64,000 nucleotides of DNA from Actomonas aquatica (GTDB lineage Bacteria; Verrucomicrobiota; Verrucomicrobiia; Opitutales; Opitutaceae), in contig NZ_CP139781.1 of the NCBI RefSeq assembly GCF_019679435.2, forward strand, positions 5,080,001-5,144,000, written 5' to 3'. Position numbers and translations under genes: made by a program. The notes beneath the pieces were generated by a model. The model had not been told where the DNA came from. It searched no databases and worked only from the letters and a program-made list of their open reading frames with translations. This document shows, in pieces, positions 55,461-64,000 of this stretch (positions are counted from its first letter, which is position 1; the number at the start of each line of letters is the position of its first letter).

Positions 55461-56522
55461 TTATTTGATACGGACTTCGCGGCCGGTGGCGGCGGACTGG
55501 TAGATGCCGTCGAGGATCTTTTGCACGGCCAGGGATTGGGCGGGCGTGACGTAGGGCTCGGCCTTGCCGAGGAGCACGTCGATGAAGTGGACCATGCGGT
55601 TCTCGTGCACCAGCGGGGTGGAGGCGGCGACCTCCTCGGTGATGTAACCCTGTTTGCCGGGGCGGATGAGGCGCAGCGGGTTGAGCATGATGCCGGCGTC
55701 GGTGCCGAAGACTTGCGAGGTGAAGAAGTCGTGCTGCGGCAGGTGGGCCGCCCAGGAGGCCTCGAGCAGCACGGTGCGGCCGCTCTTGAGTTTGATGAGT
55801 GCGACGGAAAGGTCGTCGACGTCGAAGGTGGCCTTCTTGTCGATCTCGCCCTTGCCCCATTTGCCTTCACCGCGACCGAGCGGGCCGAGTTTGGAGAAGG
55901 TCTGACCGGAGACCGCGGCGGCGTCGAATTCGCCCATGAGGAACAACGCACGGTCGAGGGCGTGCACGCCGATGTCGTAGGTGCAGCCGCCGCCGGCGAA
56001 TTGTTTTTGGGTGAACCAGGAACCGATGCGGGGGATGCCGCTGCGGCGGGTCCAGGCGGTCTTGGCGTGGTAAACGTCGCCGAGTTTGCCGTCGGTGATG
56101 AGCTTGCGTGCGGTCTGCACCTCGGGGGAGAAGCGCATGTTCTGGCCGACCATGAGGCGGACGCGACGCTTCTTGGCCTCGGCGATTAACTTGGCGGCGT
56201 CCTTGGCGTTGGTCGCCATGGGCTTGTCGATCATGAGGTGCTTGCCGGCCTTGAGGGCTTCGAGACCGACGGAGGCGTGCAGGTAGTTGGGCAGGGCGAC
56301 GGAAACGACGTCGATGTCGTCGCGCTTGAGCAGCTCGCGGTAGTCGGTGACGAGCGTCGGAATGTTATAGGTGTCGACGGCTTCCTGACCGCGCTCGGGC
56401 GAAACTTCGGCGAGGGCGGCGACGGTGGCCGCGGGGTGCTGTTGGAAGCTGCGAATGTGGTCGAGGCCGATGGCGCCGGCGCCGATCACGGCGACGTTGA
56501 AGGAAGATTTTTTCTTGGGCAT
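55461..56522 (-). CDS. Gfo/Idh/MocA-family oxidoreductase
   Basis: 353 residues. The Rossmann fold at the N-terminus is FNVAVIGAGAIGLDHIRSFQQHP. The family sequence LMIDKPMATNAKDAAKLI carries the conserved EKP-like motif, here DKP. Then VGQNMRFSPEVQTARKLI, GGGCTYDIGVHALDRALFLMG and a C-terminal beta-sheet domain. Members oxidise or reduce sugars, inositols or pyranosides with NAD(P). Substrate unknown. It is followed on the same strand, after a REP-like element, by no gene; upstream is the sugar isomerase at 56682, possibly the same pathway. Confidence 0.9.
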   Translation of the reverse strand: MPKKKSSFNVAVIGAGAIGLDHIRSFQQHPAATVAALAEVSPERGQEAVDTYNIPTLVTDYRELLKRDDIDVVSVALPNYLHASVGLEALKAGKHLMIDKPMATNAKDAAKLIAEAKKRRVRLMVGQNMRFSPEVQTARKLITDGKLGDVYHAKTAWTRRSGIPRIGSWFTQKQFAGGGCTYDIGVHALDRALFLMGEFDAAAVSGQTFSKLGPLGRGEGKWGKGEIDKKATFDVDDLSVALIKLKSGRTVLLEASWAAHLPQHDFFTSQVFGTDAGIMLNPLRLIRPGKQGYITEEVAASTPLVHENRMVHFIDVLLGKAEPYVTPAQSLAVQKILDGIYQSAATGREVRIK

Positions 56523-56594
56523 CTGGAGAGGGGAGGGATTTTCGATTTTGGATTCTCGATTTTGGATTGGGGCGGACCGAGAGGCAGGGTGAGC

Positions 56595-56615
56595 GCGAGC
56601 AAGCTCGCGGCCTAC
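56595..56615. repeat. REP-like unit with GTAG foot
   Basis: GCGAGCAAGCTCGCGG followed by CCTAC, identical to the unit at 21169-21189. It lies in the 159-base gap between the oxidoreductase gene and the sugar isomerase gene. No partner unit was seen. Confidence 0.6.
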
Positions 56616-56681
56616 ATGGTGGGGGCGAAGCCTGGATTAGGATTTAGTGATTGGGATTTAGGATTTCCCGCGCCGCGGGCC

Positions 56682-57419
56682 CTATGCTTGTCCCCAGGTC
56701 TTGAGTTGCTCGAGGGAGAGGCGGACGGATTCGAGCGGGTCGTGGTTGTATTTTTCCACTTCGATCACGTTCCACTGCACGGCGCCGATTTCGGCGGTGG
56801 CGGCGAAGATCGGGGCGAAGTCGACGGGGCCGCTGCCGATTTCCTTTTCGTCCTTCACGTGCAGGAGGCTGATGCGGCGGCCTTGCTCGCGGATGAATTC
56901 CACGGGGTCTTTGCCGCCTTTGTGGACCCAATAGACGTCGGCCTGGCAGCCGAGGTTGGCGGGGCTGGCTTCGTCGAGAATCCAATCGAAGACGCGGCGA
57001 CCCTCGACCTCCTTCATTTCCCAATCGTGGTTGTGGAAGTGGAGTTTGAAGCCGAGCGGGCGGAGGCGGGCACCGAGCTCGTTGAGCTCCGCGCCGATCT
57101 GGCGGCAGGCGGCGGCGCTGCGGTAGTGGGCGGCGGGCCAGGAGGGCACGATGAGATCGGTCGCGCCGCAGAGCAGGGCCTCGTCGACGACCTTGTTGAA
57201 GTCGGCCCGGAAGAGGCGGATGTTGAGGTGCATGCCGGAGACGACGAGGCCGGCATCGGCAATGGCTTTGGCGGCATCGGCGGGCTCGAGGTTGCCGAAG
57301 CCGGCGGTTTCGACGCCTTGGTAGCCCATCTTGGCGACCGCGGCGACGGTGCCGGCGAAGTCTTGCTGCGTGTGCTGGCGAACGGACCAGAGCTGGAGGG
57401 AAGTGCGGGGTTTGGCCAT
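56682..57419 (-). CDS. Sugar phosphate isomerase/epimerase (xylose-isomerase-like TIM barrel)
   Basis: 245 residues from MAKPRTSLQLWSVRQHTQQ. It is an AP-endonuclease-2/IolE-type fold: VAKMGYQGVETAGFG, GLVVSGMHLNIRLF, CGATDLIVPSW, KLHFHNHDWEMKEVEGRRVFDWIL with metal-binding His/Glu, NLGCQADVYWVHKGGKDP and ISLLHVKDEKEIG. Metal ligands typical of the family (Glu, Asp, His, Glu) appear at the expected order. It likely acts on a sugar or inositol intermediate. It lies next to the Gfo/Idh/MocA oxidoreductase, a pairing common in sugar catabolism. The N-terminal extension in the frame was rejected. Confidence 0.87.
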   Translation of the reverse strand: MAKPRTSLQLWSVRQHTQQDFAGTVAAVAKMGYQGVETAGFGNLEPADAAKAIADAGLVVSGMHLNIRLFRADFNKVVDEALLCGATDLIVPSWPAAHYRSAAACRQIGAELNELGARLRPLGFKLHFHNHDWEMKEVEGRRVFDWILDEASPANLGCQADVYWVHKGGKDPVEFIREQGRRISLLHVKDEKEIGSGPVDFAPIFAATAEIGAVQWNVIEVEKYNHDPLESVRLSLEQLKTWGQA

Positions 57420-57470
57420 AAGGTTGAAAAGCTGAGAGGTTGGCGTCTCGCGGGTCAACGGCCGGGGTCT

Positions 57471-60044
57471 TCAGTCCTGTTCGGTCGGCGTTGAATGTGA
57501 ACGTGAACGCTCGGCGTCGAAGGCGAGTTCGATCTGGTGGGAGTCGGTGGCGAGGCGGGCCTGGTGGCTGAAGTAGCGGTCGCTGAGCAGCTGGTCGAAA
57601 TCGAGCAGGCGTTCGGTCGTGGTGTCGATCGCGGTGCGCAGCGAGGCGGCGGAGGTGTCGCGTTTGGCGGTGGGCGGCGGCGCGGTTTCGTCGTCCTCGG
57701 AGGCAGCGGCGAAGTGACGGCTGAGGTCGAACTCGCGCAACTGGTCGAGGATGGCGCCGAGCAAGGTCTCGGGTGCGGTCTCTTCGCTCTGGTCGGTGAC
57801 GGAGCGGATGTAGGCGAGGCTGGCGCGGATCTGCGACAGGTTGTGCAGAATACTGCGGGGCGCCTCGGGCTGTTGGAGGAAGAGTTTGGCGACGAAGAGC
57901 GGTTGGCTGCGGGTGCGGAAGAGGCGGCGATAGGCGTCCTGCGAACCGAGCATGCGCAGGAGGGCGGAGAGCTCGGGGTTGTCGCGGTAGTGCAGGTGCG
58001 AATCGAGGGACGGTTCGTCGTTGAGGGAGTCGGCGGCGGCGACGAGCACGTGACGCAGGGTGGAGGTGGTGACGTGGGCGCGCTCGAGTTGTTGGCCGAT
58101 TTGCAGGAAGTGCCAACCGACGTCGTGCAGCATGGTGCGCGAGGCGGCGCCGAGGCAGGCGTTGACCTCATCGAGCACGGCGGTGATGGCCTGACCGGCG
58201 GCGCGAGCGCGTTGCGAACGGGCGCGGCGGGAGCGGCCGGTGGTGTCGGGTTGGGCGGCGAGTTCGCGCAGGGTTTCGTCGAGGCGAGTGAGCACGCTGC
58301 CGGCCTCGGGGCTCACGTAGTCGCGGAGCTGACGGGCGTTGTGGGCGGCGGCGGTGACACTGTTGATGAGCGAGCTGGGGTGGTTGCGGCCGAGGGTCAT
58401 GCGCCACAACAGGTCGTCGGTGAAGGTGGCGGTGGGGTTGGTGCGGGCGTTGATCTTGAGGTCGGAATGACCGGTGGCCTCGAGCAGGCCGCGCCAGAGC
58501 GGCAACCAGCGACGGCGGTCGGATGCGGAGATTTCCTCGAGGGCCACGTCGTCGAGGATGTGGAGCATGCGCGCGGTGGATTCGGCGCGCTCCAGGTAGC
58601 GACCCAGCCAGAAAAGGGATTCGGCGGCGCGGGAGCTGGGCAGGGTGGACTCGGCGTCGATGACGACGTTGGTCTCAAAGTCGGAGAGGCTGCCGGCAGT
58701 CTCGGCATCGCCGGTGAGCACGATGACATCGGCGCAGGGACCGACGCTGTCGCGCGGGTAGGGGCCGCGACCGATATTGATGATGCCGCCGGGCAGGACG
58801 GCGATGTCGTTGCCGCGGGCGAGGGTGAAGGCGCTGAAGCGGAAGGGCGTGTTGCGCTTGGCGGCGTGGGGCAGCGGGACGGATTCGAGGGTGGGTTGGG
58901 CGACCCAGGCGTGCGGCTGCTCACGCAGGAGGCGGGGCAGGGCGTTGTCCTTGATGCGCAGCGGCGCGCGGTCGGGCTGGCCGAAGCGCGGGGAGTGGGT
59001 GGGCTTCAGGTGCAGCGACTCGGCTTGGTCGATGATGGCATCGATCTGGTCGGTGTCGGAGCAGATGTAGGTCGGCGCGGAGGGCAGGAGCAGGCGCTCG
59101 CCGAAGTAGTAGCGGGCGAGGCGCGGCCAGTAGGCGTTGAGGGCGCGGTTTTCGGCGACACCGGCGCCGATGGCGTTGGCGACGACGACGTTGCCGGCGC
59201 GAATGCACTGCATGAGGCCGGGGATGCCGGCGGATTCGAAGTCGGTCGAGAAGACGACCGGGTCGATGTAGGCGTCGTTGAGGCGGCGGTAGATGACGTC
59301 GACGCGTTCGAGGCCGGCGACGGTTTTGAAATACACGTGGTTGTCGAGGACCAGCAGGTCGTCGCCCTGGGCGAGCCGCAGACCCATCTTGCGGGCGAGG
59401 AAGGAGTGCTCCGAGTAGAACGGGTAACGCGGGCCGGCGGAGAGGAAGACCATCGACGGGCGGGTGCGGCCAGCCGGGGCGAGGCTGCGCAGGGTGTCGA
59501 CGAGTTTGAGCGGAAAGTTGATGACCGAACGGTAGTCGGGCAGGGCGCGGTAGAAGTCGCCCACCTCCTGGGTGAGGAAACGGCGGTTCTGGACGGCGTA
59601 GCTGAGGCCGACGGGGGCATTGGTGTGGACGTCGGTGAAATGCCAGCCGTTGGCGGTCTTCACCAAGTCGAAGCGAATGAGGGTAGCTGGGGACGTGCGC
59701 TCGGGTTGGAGGCCGTGAGACGGGCGGCGGAAGTAGGGATCGGCGAGGGTGATCTCGGGCGGGACGAGTTCCTCTTTGAGGGCGCGTTGCTCGTGGTAGA
59801 GGTCGGCGAGGAAGGTGTTGATGAGCCGGGCGCGCTGCTGGATGGCGGCCTCGAGGACCTTCCACTCATCGGGCTGGATAATGAGCGGGGTGGGCTCCAG
59901 CTCCCAGAAGGCGCGGTCGGCATCGCGGTCGGAGGGGAACAGATCGGTCAGCCCGGCGTCGCGCACGGAGAGTTTCAGCCGGTTGCGCAGGGCGCGCAAT
60001 TGGGCGGGCGACGGATAGGGAAGCGTTCGGGAGCGCGGAGACAC
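57471..60044 (-). CDS. Circularly permuted ATP-grasp fused to alpha-E domain
   Basis: 857 residues from GTG. The N-terminal half (about 1-480) is the circularly permuted ATP-grasp type 2 domain (DUF404/407): GLTDLFPSDRDADRAFWELEPTPLII, HGLQPERTSP, GLSYAVQNRRFLTQEV and ARYYFGERLLLPSAPTYICSD. The C-terminal part (about 495-840) is the alpha-E domain (DUF403): AESLFWLGRYLERAESTARMLHILDD, SLINSVTAAAHNARQLRDYVS and VGWHFLQIGQQLERA. Elsewhere these are separate neighbouring genes with a transglutaminase; here they are one protein. The pathway is thought to make or modify a peptide, but the product is unknown. No transglutaminase is adjacent (one lies 9 kb away). Confidence 0.87.
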   Translation of the reverse strand: MSPRSRTLPYPSPAQLRALRNRLKLSVRDAGLTDLFPSDRDADRAFWELEPTPLIIQPDEWKVLEAAIQQRARLINTFLADLYHEQRALKEELVPPEITLADPYFRRPSHGLQPERTSPATLIRFDLVKTANGWHFTDVHTNAPVGLSYAVQNRRFLTQEVGDFYRALPDYRSVINFPLKLVDTLRSLAPAGRTRPSMVFLSAGPRYPFYSEHSFLARKMGLRLAQGDDLLVLDNHVYFKTVAGLERVDVIYRRLNDAYIDPVVFSTDFESAGIPGLMQCIRAGNVVVANAIGAGVAENRALNAYWPRLARYYFGERLLLPSAPTYICSDTDQIDAIIDQAESLHLKPTHSPRFGQPDRAPLRIKDNALPRLLREQPHAWVAQPTLESVPLPHAAKRNTPFRFSAFTLARGNDIAVLPGGIINIGRGPYPRDSVGPCADVIVLTGDAETAGSLSDFETNVVIDAESTLPSSRAAESLFWLGRYLERAESTARMLHILDDVALEEISASDRRRWLPLWRGLLEATGHSDLKINARTNPTATFTDDLLWRMTLGRNHPSSLINSVTAAAHNARQLRDYVSPEAGSVLTRLDETLRELAAQPDTTGRSRRARSQRARAAGQAITAVLDEVNACLGAASRTMLHDVGWHFLQIGQQLERAHVTTSTLRHVLVAAADSLNDEPSLDSHLHYRDNPELSALLRMLGSQDAYRRLFRTRSQPLFVAKLFLQQPEAPRSILHNLSQIRASLAYIRSVTDQSEETAPETLLGAILDQLREFDLSRHFAAASEDDETAPPPTAKRDTSAASLRTAIDTTTERLLDFDQLLSDRYFSHQARLATDSHQIELAFDAERSRSHSTPTEQD

Positions 60045-60185
60045 GATGGCGTAAAGGCGGAGTAGAGTGGCAAGCGGGGGCCGGATTCAAGCGTGGGCTT
60101 GCGGGCATTTTCCGCACCCCGGGAAGGGGCAATCTCCGTGGTTGCCAACGCAAGGGAATCGCGAAGGCTCTTTCGCTCACACATT

Positions 60186-61829
60186 ATGTTTAAGAAGATT
60201 ATTGCGGCGTTGCGCGGCACCAAGGCCAGCGCGTCCGATGCGCCGGCCCCCCAGAAGGGCAAATCCCCCTCCTCCTCCAAATCCTCCGCCCCCTCCGGCG
60301 AGCGCAAGCCGCGCTCCGAGGGCACTCAGGGCGATGCACCCAAGCGCAAGCGCGGCAACCGCGGTGGTCGCGGTGAAGGCGCTCCCGCCGGCGATGGCGA
60401 CCAGCAGGGTCAAGGTCAGCGTGAAGGCGGCCGGGGTCGTGGTCGCGGCCGGGGTGGTCGCGGTGGCCGGGATGGCGATCGCGGCGAGAAGCGTGGCGGT
60501 GGTCGTGAGGGTCGGGGCGGTCGCGGTGGTCGCGGGCGCGGCGAAGGCCGGCGCGAACGTCCGGAACGCGACGATTTTGAGCATCCGCGCAGCGAGCCGA
60601 TCAAGCCGGTGACGCCGATCGATATTCCCGCGCAGGATACGGAATTTTCCAAACTGGGCCTCAACGATGCGCTGGCCTACTCGGTGGCCGAGAAGGGCTA
60701 CGAGTCCCCGACCCCGATCCAGGCGCAGGCGATCCCGCAGGTGCTGGCCGGTCGCGACGTGATCGGTTCGGCGCAGACCGGCACCGGCAAGACGGCGGCT
60801 TTTGCGTTGCCCATCCTGCAACGTCTCGGGGCGCATGGCAAAATGCGCTGCCTCGTGCTCGAGCCGACCCGCGAGCTCGCGCTGCAGGTGGAGGAAGCGT
60901 TCCAGATGTATTCCAAATACACCGACCTCACCACGACGATCGTGTATGGTGGTGTTGGATACGGCAAGCAGCGCGAGGACCTGCGCCGCGGCGTGGACGT
61001 CTGCGCCGCGACCCCGGGGCGTCTGCTCGACCTCTTGGAGGACGGTTCCACCCACCTCAACGACATCGAGATCGTGGTGCTCGACGAGGTCGACCGCATG
61101 CTCGATATGGGCTTCCTGCCCGACGTGCGCCGCATCGTCGAAAAGTGCCCGCGCTCGCGTCAGACCTTGTTCTTCACCGCCACCCTGCCGCCTGAGATCG
61201 CCTCGCTGGCGGACTGGGCGCTGACCAATCCGGTGGAGGTGAAGATCGGTGTGCAGCGCAAGCCGGCCGAGACGGTGTCCCACGCGTTTTATCCGGTGGT
61301 GGCTCCGCAGAAGTTCAGTCTGCTGCTTGAGCTGATGAAGCGCACCGATTTCAAGAGTGTGATCGTCTTCACCCGCACCCGCATGGGCGCGGACCGCATT
61401 GCGCGGCAGTTGAAGAAGGAAGACCATACCGTCGGCGTGTTGCACTCGGACCGCAGTCAGCGTGAGCGCGTGGAAGCGTTGCAGGGCTTCAAGTCGGGCA
61501 AATTCGAAGTGCTGGTGGCGACCGACATCGCCGCGCGTGGTTTGGACATCGCGGGCGTGTCGCACGTGATCAATTACGACGTGCCGGAGAACCCGGAAGA
61601 CTACGTGCACCGCATCGGTCGCACGGGTCGTGCGCAGACCAGCGGTGACGCCTTCACCCTAGTGACCGAAGACGACGTGCGTTACGCGCGCTCGATCGAG
61701 CGTTTCATCGGTGCCGAAGTGGAGCGCAAGCGTATCGACGACTTCGACTACATCTACTCGGCCCTGTTTGACCCCAACGCTCAGCAGGCGGCCGCCCCGG
61801 CGGTGCGCAAGTCGCGCCTGCGCCGGTAA
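60186..61829 (+). CDS. DEAD-box RNA helicase with RGG-rich N-terminus
   Basis: 547 residues from MFKKIIAALRGTKASASDAP; the open frame starts 93 bases earlier. The first 135 residues are low-complexity: Ser/Pro/Lys, then a dense RGG/GRGRG stretch (about 55-125), an RNA-binding feature. The core has the Q motif (YESPTPIQAQAIPQ), motif I AQTGTGKT, Ia PTRELA, motif II as VVLDEVDRMLDMGFLPD (DEVD in place of DEAD), motif III as FTATLP (SAT replaced by TAT), motif V ATDIAARGLDI and motif VI HRIGRTGRA. It resembles RhlE. It probably remodels RNA. No Shine-Dalgarno is seen before the start. Confidence 0.93.
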   Translation: MFKKIIAALRGTKASASDAPAPQKGKSPSSSKSSAPSGERKPRSEGTQGDAPKRKRGNRGGRGEGAPAGDGDQQGQGQREGGRGRGRGRGGRGGRDGDRGEKRGGGREGRGGRGGRGRGEGRRERPERDDFEHPRSEPIKPVTPIDIPAQDTEFSKLGLNDALAYSVAEKGYESPTPIQAQAIPQVLAGRDVIGSAQTGTGKTAAFALPILQRLGAHGKMRCLVLEPTRELALQVEEAFQMYSKYTDLTTTIVYGGVGYGKQREDLRRGVDVCAATPGRLLDLLEDGSTHLNDIEIVVLDEVDRMLDMGFLPDVRRIVEKCPRSRQTLFFTATLPPEIASLADWALTNPVEVKIGVQRKPAETVSHAFYPVVAPQKFSLLLELMKRTDFKSVIVFTRTRMGADRIARQLKKEDHTVGVLHSDRSQRERVEALQGFKSGKFEVLVATDIAARGLDIAGVSHVINYDVPENPEDYVHRIGRTGRAQTSGDAFTLVTEDDVRYARSIERFIGAEVERKRIDDFDYIYSALFDPNAQQAAAPAVRKSRLRR

Positions 61830-61885
61830 GGGGTGGAGGTGTCGGGCTTAGTGCCGGCTCCAGCCTAAGCCGGCATTGCGCGAGA

Positions 61886-61992
61886 CGGCGGCTGAAGCCG
61901 CCGCTACGGCCGAGGGGCAGGCGTTAGCGCGAGTAAACTCGCGGCCTACAGTGCGGGGGCGGGAGCGGAATGTAGGCTGCGAGTTTACTCGC
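61886..61992. repeat. Cluster of REP-like units
   Basis: 61886-61907 is CGGCGGCTGAAGCCGCCG then CTAC. 61929-61949 is GCGAGTAAACTCGCGG then CCTAC. 61972-61992 is GTAGGCTGCGAGTTTACTC then GC, facing the second. All carry GTAG feet. Another hairpin precedes at about 61852. They fill the gap between the convergent helicase gene and the secreted protein gene. Confidence 0.65.
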
Positions 61993-62005
61993 GCTGCGTT
62001 GCCGC

Positions 62006-62539
62006 TCAGGACACCGGGGTGACGGTGATGGCCGGAGTCTCGACGGATTCGTCGAGCTCGGGGAAGAGGGTGCGCAGGAGGGCGGGATTCTGCTGCAGGC
62101 CGGAGCCGTCGAGGTATTTCCAGTCCGACTCCCCCTTGGTGCGGATGGCGATCATGAAGGACTGGGTGCGGAGCTTCTGACCCTGCATCTCCATAATGGC
62201 GGTGCGGGGCACAAAACAAAGTTCGTAGTCGCCCGCCGGATACAGCTCACCGGGCTCACCGGTGGTGGATTCGACGAAGCGGATGCCGGTTTGCTTGAGC
62301 ATGGCCAGGGCCTGCTCGGTGATCTGCGTAAACACCTCCTTGCTGCCGACCAGTTTGTAGATGCTGTCGTGGGTGTGCTCGATGAGGGCCGAGGCATCAC
62401 CTTTTTCAAAGAGGGTGAACATCGAGTCGATGTCGGCTTTGATCTGCGCGGTTTCGTCGGCGGAGGGTTTGGCGGCCCAGGTGGTGAGAGAGAGCGCGCA
62501 GAGGGCGAGCGTGAGGAGTGAGCGACGAAGGTTTTTCAT
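62006..62539 (-). CDS. Secreted hypothetical protein
   Basis: 177 residues from MKNLRRSLLTLALCALSLTTWAA, a clear signal peptide. The mature protein (AKPSADETAQIKADIDSMFTLFEKGDASALIEHTH) has the helix-rich start of NTF2-like/SnoaL-type domains, followed by mixed strands (IRFVESTTGEPGELYPAGDYELCFVPRTAI, QSFMIAIRTKGESDWKYLDGSG). Family not certain. Its start is preceded by CTCTCCATTCCCC. It sits downstream of the terminator at 62614 on the same strand. Confidence 0.65.
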   Translation of the reverse strand: MKNLRRSLLTLALCALSLTTWAAKPSADETAQIKADIDSMFTLFEKGDASALIEHTHDSIYKLVGSKEVFTQITEQALAMLKQTGIRFVESTTGEPGELYPAGDYELCFVPRTAIMEMQGQKLRTQSFMIAIRTKGESDWKYLDGSGLQQNPALLRTLFPELDESVETPAITVTPVS

Positions 62540-62613
62540 GGGGAATGGAGAGAGATGGATTGCGGGGGGGGCGGGGAGGGCGTGGCAAGCCAAGCCCCGA
62601 CACGCGGGCATAA

Positions 62614-62642
62614 AAAACCGGACGCAGGACGCGTCCGGTTTT
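62614..62642 (-). terminator. Strong hairpin terminator between two minus-strand genes
   Basis: A 12-bp perfect stem AAAACCGGACGC / GCGTCCGGTTTT with a 5-base loop. On the minus strand it is followed by a T-run (TTTTTTA), so it terminates transcripts of the coiled-coil gene at 62688-63845. On the plus strand it has only four T, so it may be partly bidirectional. Confidence 0.9.
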
Positions 62643-62687
62643 GGGACCGGAAGGCGAGCCGCCGAAGCGACATCGGCCGTGTCCGGC

Positions 62688-63845
62688 CTACTTTCCTCTG
62701 CCTTTGGCGGCGCCGGGCGGGCGCTGCTTGGCTCCGGTGATTTGGTCGATCAAGGCCCGTTGTTGGCCGGGATTGAGCTCGAGGATGGCGTTGACGAGGA
62801 CTTGTAGTTTGGCGGGTTCGGATTCGCCAGGTAGAACGACGCCGAGGGCGCTTTCCAACTGCGTGCGCGTGTCGCCGGTTGCGGTCAGTTCGAGTCGCAC
62901 GGCTGCCAGTTGAGCTTCGCTGGTGGCGAGCATTTCCAGGGTGGCGGCCAACTCCGCCTGGGCGGTTGCGAGATCGGTGTGGCATTGGGTCAACTCAGCG
63001 GCGGCGGCGTCGAGCGCGGCTTGTAAGGCGACGACGGCGTTTTCGAGGGCGGCGACGTTGGACGTCAGCGCCGCGTTGTCGGTTTCGAGGGCTTCGATCG
63101 TGGCGTCCAAGGTGGCGATCTCTGCATTGCTGGCGGCCAGCAGGGAGGTGGCCGTCGCCAAGGCGGCGGTGGTGTCGTCCAACTCGTTCTGCAAGCGGGC
63201 GGTGTTCGCCTCCAGTTCCGCGATTTGCGCCGCGTGAGCAGCCTGGATCAGGGCGTCTTCGCTGACCGCGGAGACCGTGAAGTCAGCGGTAATTTTTTGT
63301 TCGTATTCGACCCGAGGACTGGGGTCCCAGATCGTGATGTAGATGCTCGTGGGGGATGTGGTGAATTCGACCGGAGGCGAACCGTCGATGGGGATCTGGT
63401 CCGCGGTCGGTTCGAACTGGAAATTGAGATACAAAAAGCGATTGGCCGAATAGGTAACCAGTTCCATGAACTGACTCGACCAGATGAGCCGCATGTTGCT
63501 CGCGCGGTCCGGGGCGTCAGGGGTGTGAACGTAGGTGTAAATCGTCTGCCCGCTGGAGACATCTTTGACCACCAGCTTCGCGTCCGTGACTGCTTGGACG
63601 CTCCGGACCCCTCGGTATGCGCGTTCCGAGGGGTAGATTACGGAGGGACTCTCGGGATTGAAGGTTAGGGTGACGTCAAATTCGTAGGCGCCATCGATAA
63701 AGTGGGCGTGATACATGATGTTGGACGCCGAACTGAGGAGGGGGGAGATCAGGGCGAGTCCGAGCGACGCGAGTCGAACGGGGCGAAGAACGCGGTCAGG
63801 GCGAAGAGTCGCGAAGGCCGCAGCAATACGCTGCTGGATATTCAT
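62688..63845 (-). CDS. Secreted alanine-rich coiled-coil protein
   Basis: 385 residues. An N-terminal hydrophobic stretch (LASLGLALISPLLSSAS) is a probable signal peptide. Residues about 40-195 form a beta-rich domain (YHAHFIDGAYEFDVTLTFNPE, RFLYLNFQFEPTADQIPIDG, SPTSIYITIWDPSPRVEYEQ). Residues about 205-330 are a long Ala/Leu/Glu coiled coil (AQIAELEANTARLQNELDD, ATLDATIEALETDN, AALENAVVALQAALD). The C-terminus (RTQLESALGVVLPGE) ends in a basic Gly/Lys tail. Such coiled coils suggest oligomerisation at the surface. I do not recognise a family. Confidence 0.65.
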   Translation of the reverse strand: MNIQQRIAAAFATLRPDRVLRPVRLASLGLALISPLLSSASNIMYHAHFIDGAYEFDVTLTFNPESPSVIYPSERAYRGVRSVQAVTDAKLVVKDVSSGQTIYTYVHTPDAPDRASNMRLIWSSQFMELVTYSANRFLYLNFQFEPTADQIPIDGSPPVEFTTSPTSIYITIWDPSPRVEYEQKITADFTVSAVSEDALIQAAHAAQIAELEANTARLQNELDDTTAALATATSLLAASNAEIATLDATIEALETDNAALTSNVAALENAVVALQAALDAAAAELTQCHTDLATAQAELAATLEMLATSEAQLAAVRLELTATGDTRTQLESALGVVLPGESEPAKLQVLVNAILELNPGQQRALIDQITGAKQRPPGAAKGRGK

Positions 63846-64000
63846 GACAACGACAGGGGATGGGGTGAAAATGATCGCACGTCGCGGTGCGCCTCATTCG
63901 GCCTCTCCGCTAGCGATAACGGAGTCAGTTGGCGATCTCTATCGCGATGGGAGGATGTAATTAGATCCTTATAAGATCCATAAGAGCAGTGGTTTGTGGG
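63846..64000. other. Terminal intergenic stretch
   Basis: No gene is supported here. The stretch is more AT-rich toward the end (GATCCTTATAAGATCC near 63965, an inverted GATC-TTATAAGATC-like word), and may be the promoter of the coiled-coil gene or of a gene beyond the window. Confidence 0.4.

Overview
The window is a GC-rich bacterial chromosome segment. It carries a PEP-CTERM protein, a hybrid two-component regulator of the polysaccharide-sensing type, giant delta-60/Ig-like surface proteins, dockerin-like C-termini and many secreted carbohydrate-active enzymes. Many start codons lack a Shine-Dalgarno sequence and follow a pyrimidine-rich tract. Together these suggest Verrucomicrobiota, most likely an Opitutaceae-like lineage. 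This is inference from gene content; no rRNA is present.

Layout. 1-5.2 kb: the 3' end of a hybrid sensor/AraC regulator, a PEP-CTERM LamG protein, a membrane protein, a DUF1826 gene behind two large palindromes (candidate metal-responsive operators), a PD-(D/E)XK-like protein, tRNA-Arg(CCU) and a lipoprotein. 5.2-26.5 kb: a type II secretion (T2SS) region. It holds gspG, then gspHIJKLM plus a marR gene, then a secreted cyclophilin, and gspF-gspE-gspD on the other strand. A polysaccharide-degradation pair (a GH2 glycosidase fused to an alginate-lyase-like domain, and a divergent GH105 unsaturated-uronyl hydrolase) sits between gspG and gspH. It is bracketed by two copies of the same dispersed hairpin repeat. 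A Tat-exported heparinase II/III-like lyase lies just upstream.

26.7-43.4 kb: aroC overlaps a P-loop protein gene, followed by a 14.6-kb gene for a secreted protein of about 4,870 residues. By eye this protein has 63 delta-60 repeats in multiples of seven (21, then six blocks of 7), separated by Ig-like domains. It ends in eight tandem Ig domains and two EF-hand/dockerin-like repeats.

43.5-64 kb: type II NADH dehydrogenase, a DJ-1/cupin pair, a response regulator with a CHASE3-PAS protein lacking a kinase domain, a transglutaminase-like protein, a MocR regulator, a LuxR-type response regulator, a PhzF protein, a hybrid histidine kinase with a periplasmic substrate-binding domain, a Gfo/Idh/MocA oxidoreductase and a sugar isomerase, a circularly permuted ATP-grasp/alpha-E fusion, an RGG-rich DEAD-box helicase, and two secreted proteins of unknown function.

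How it fits together (inference): the organism secretes polysaccharide-attacking enzymes and large adhesive or binding proteins, probably through the T2SS encoded here. Intergenic spaces are rich in short hairpins with a GTAG or GTGG foot, resembling REP/BIME elements.
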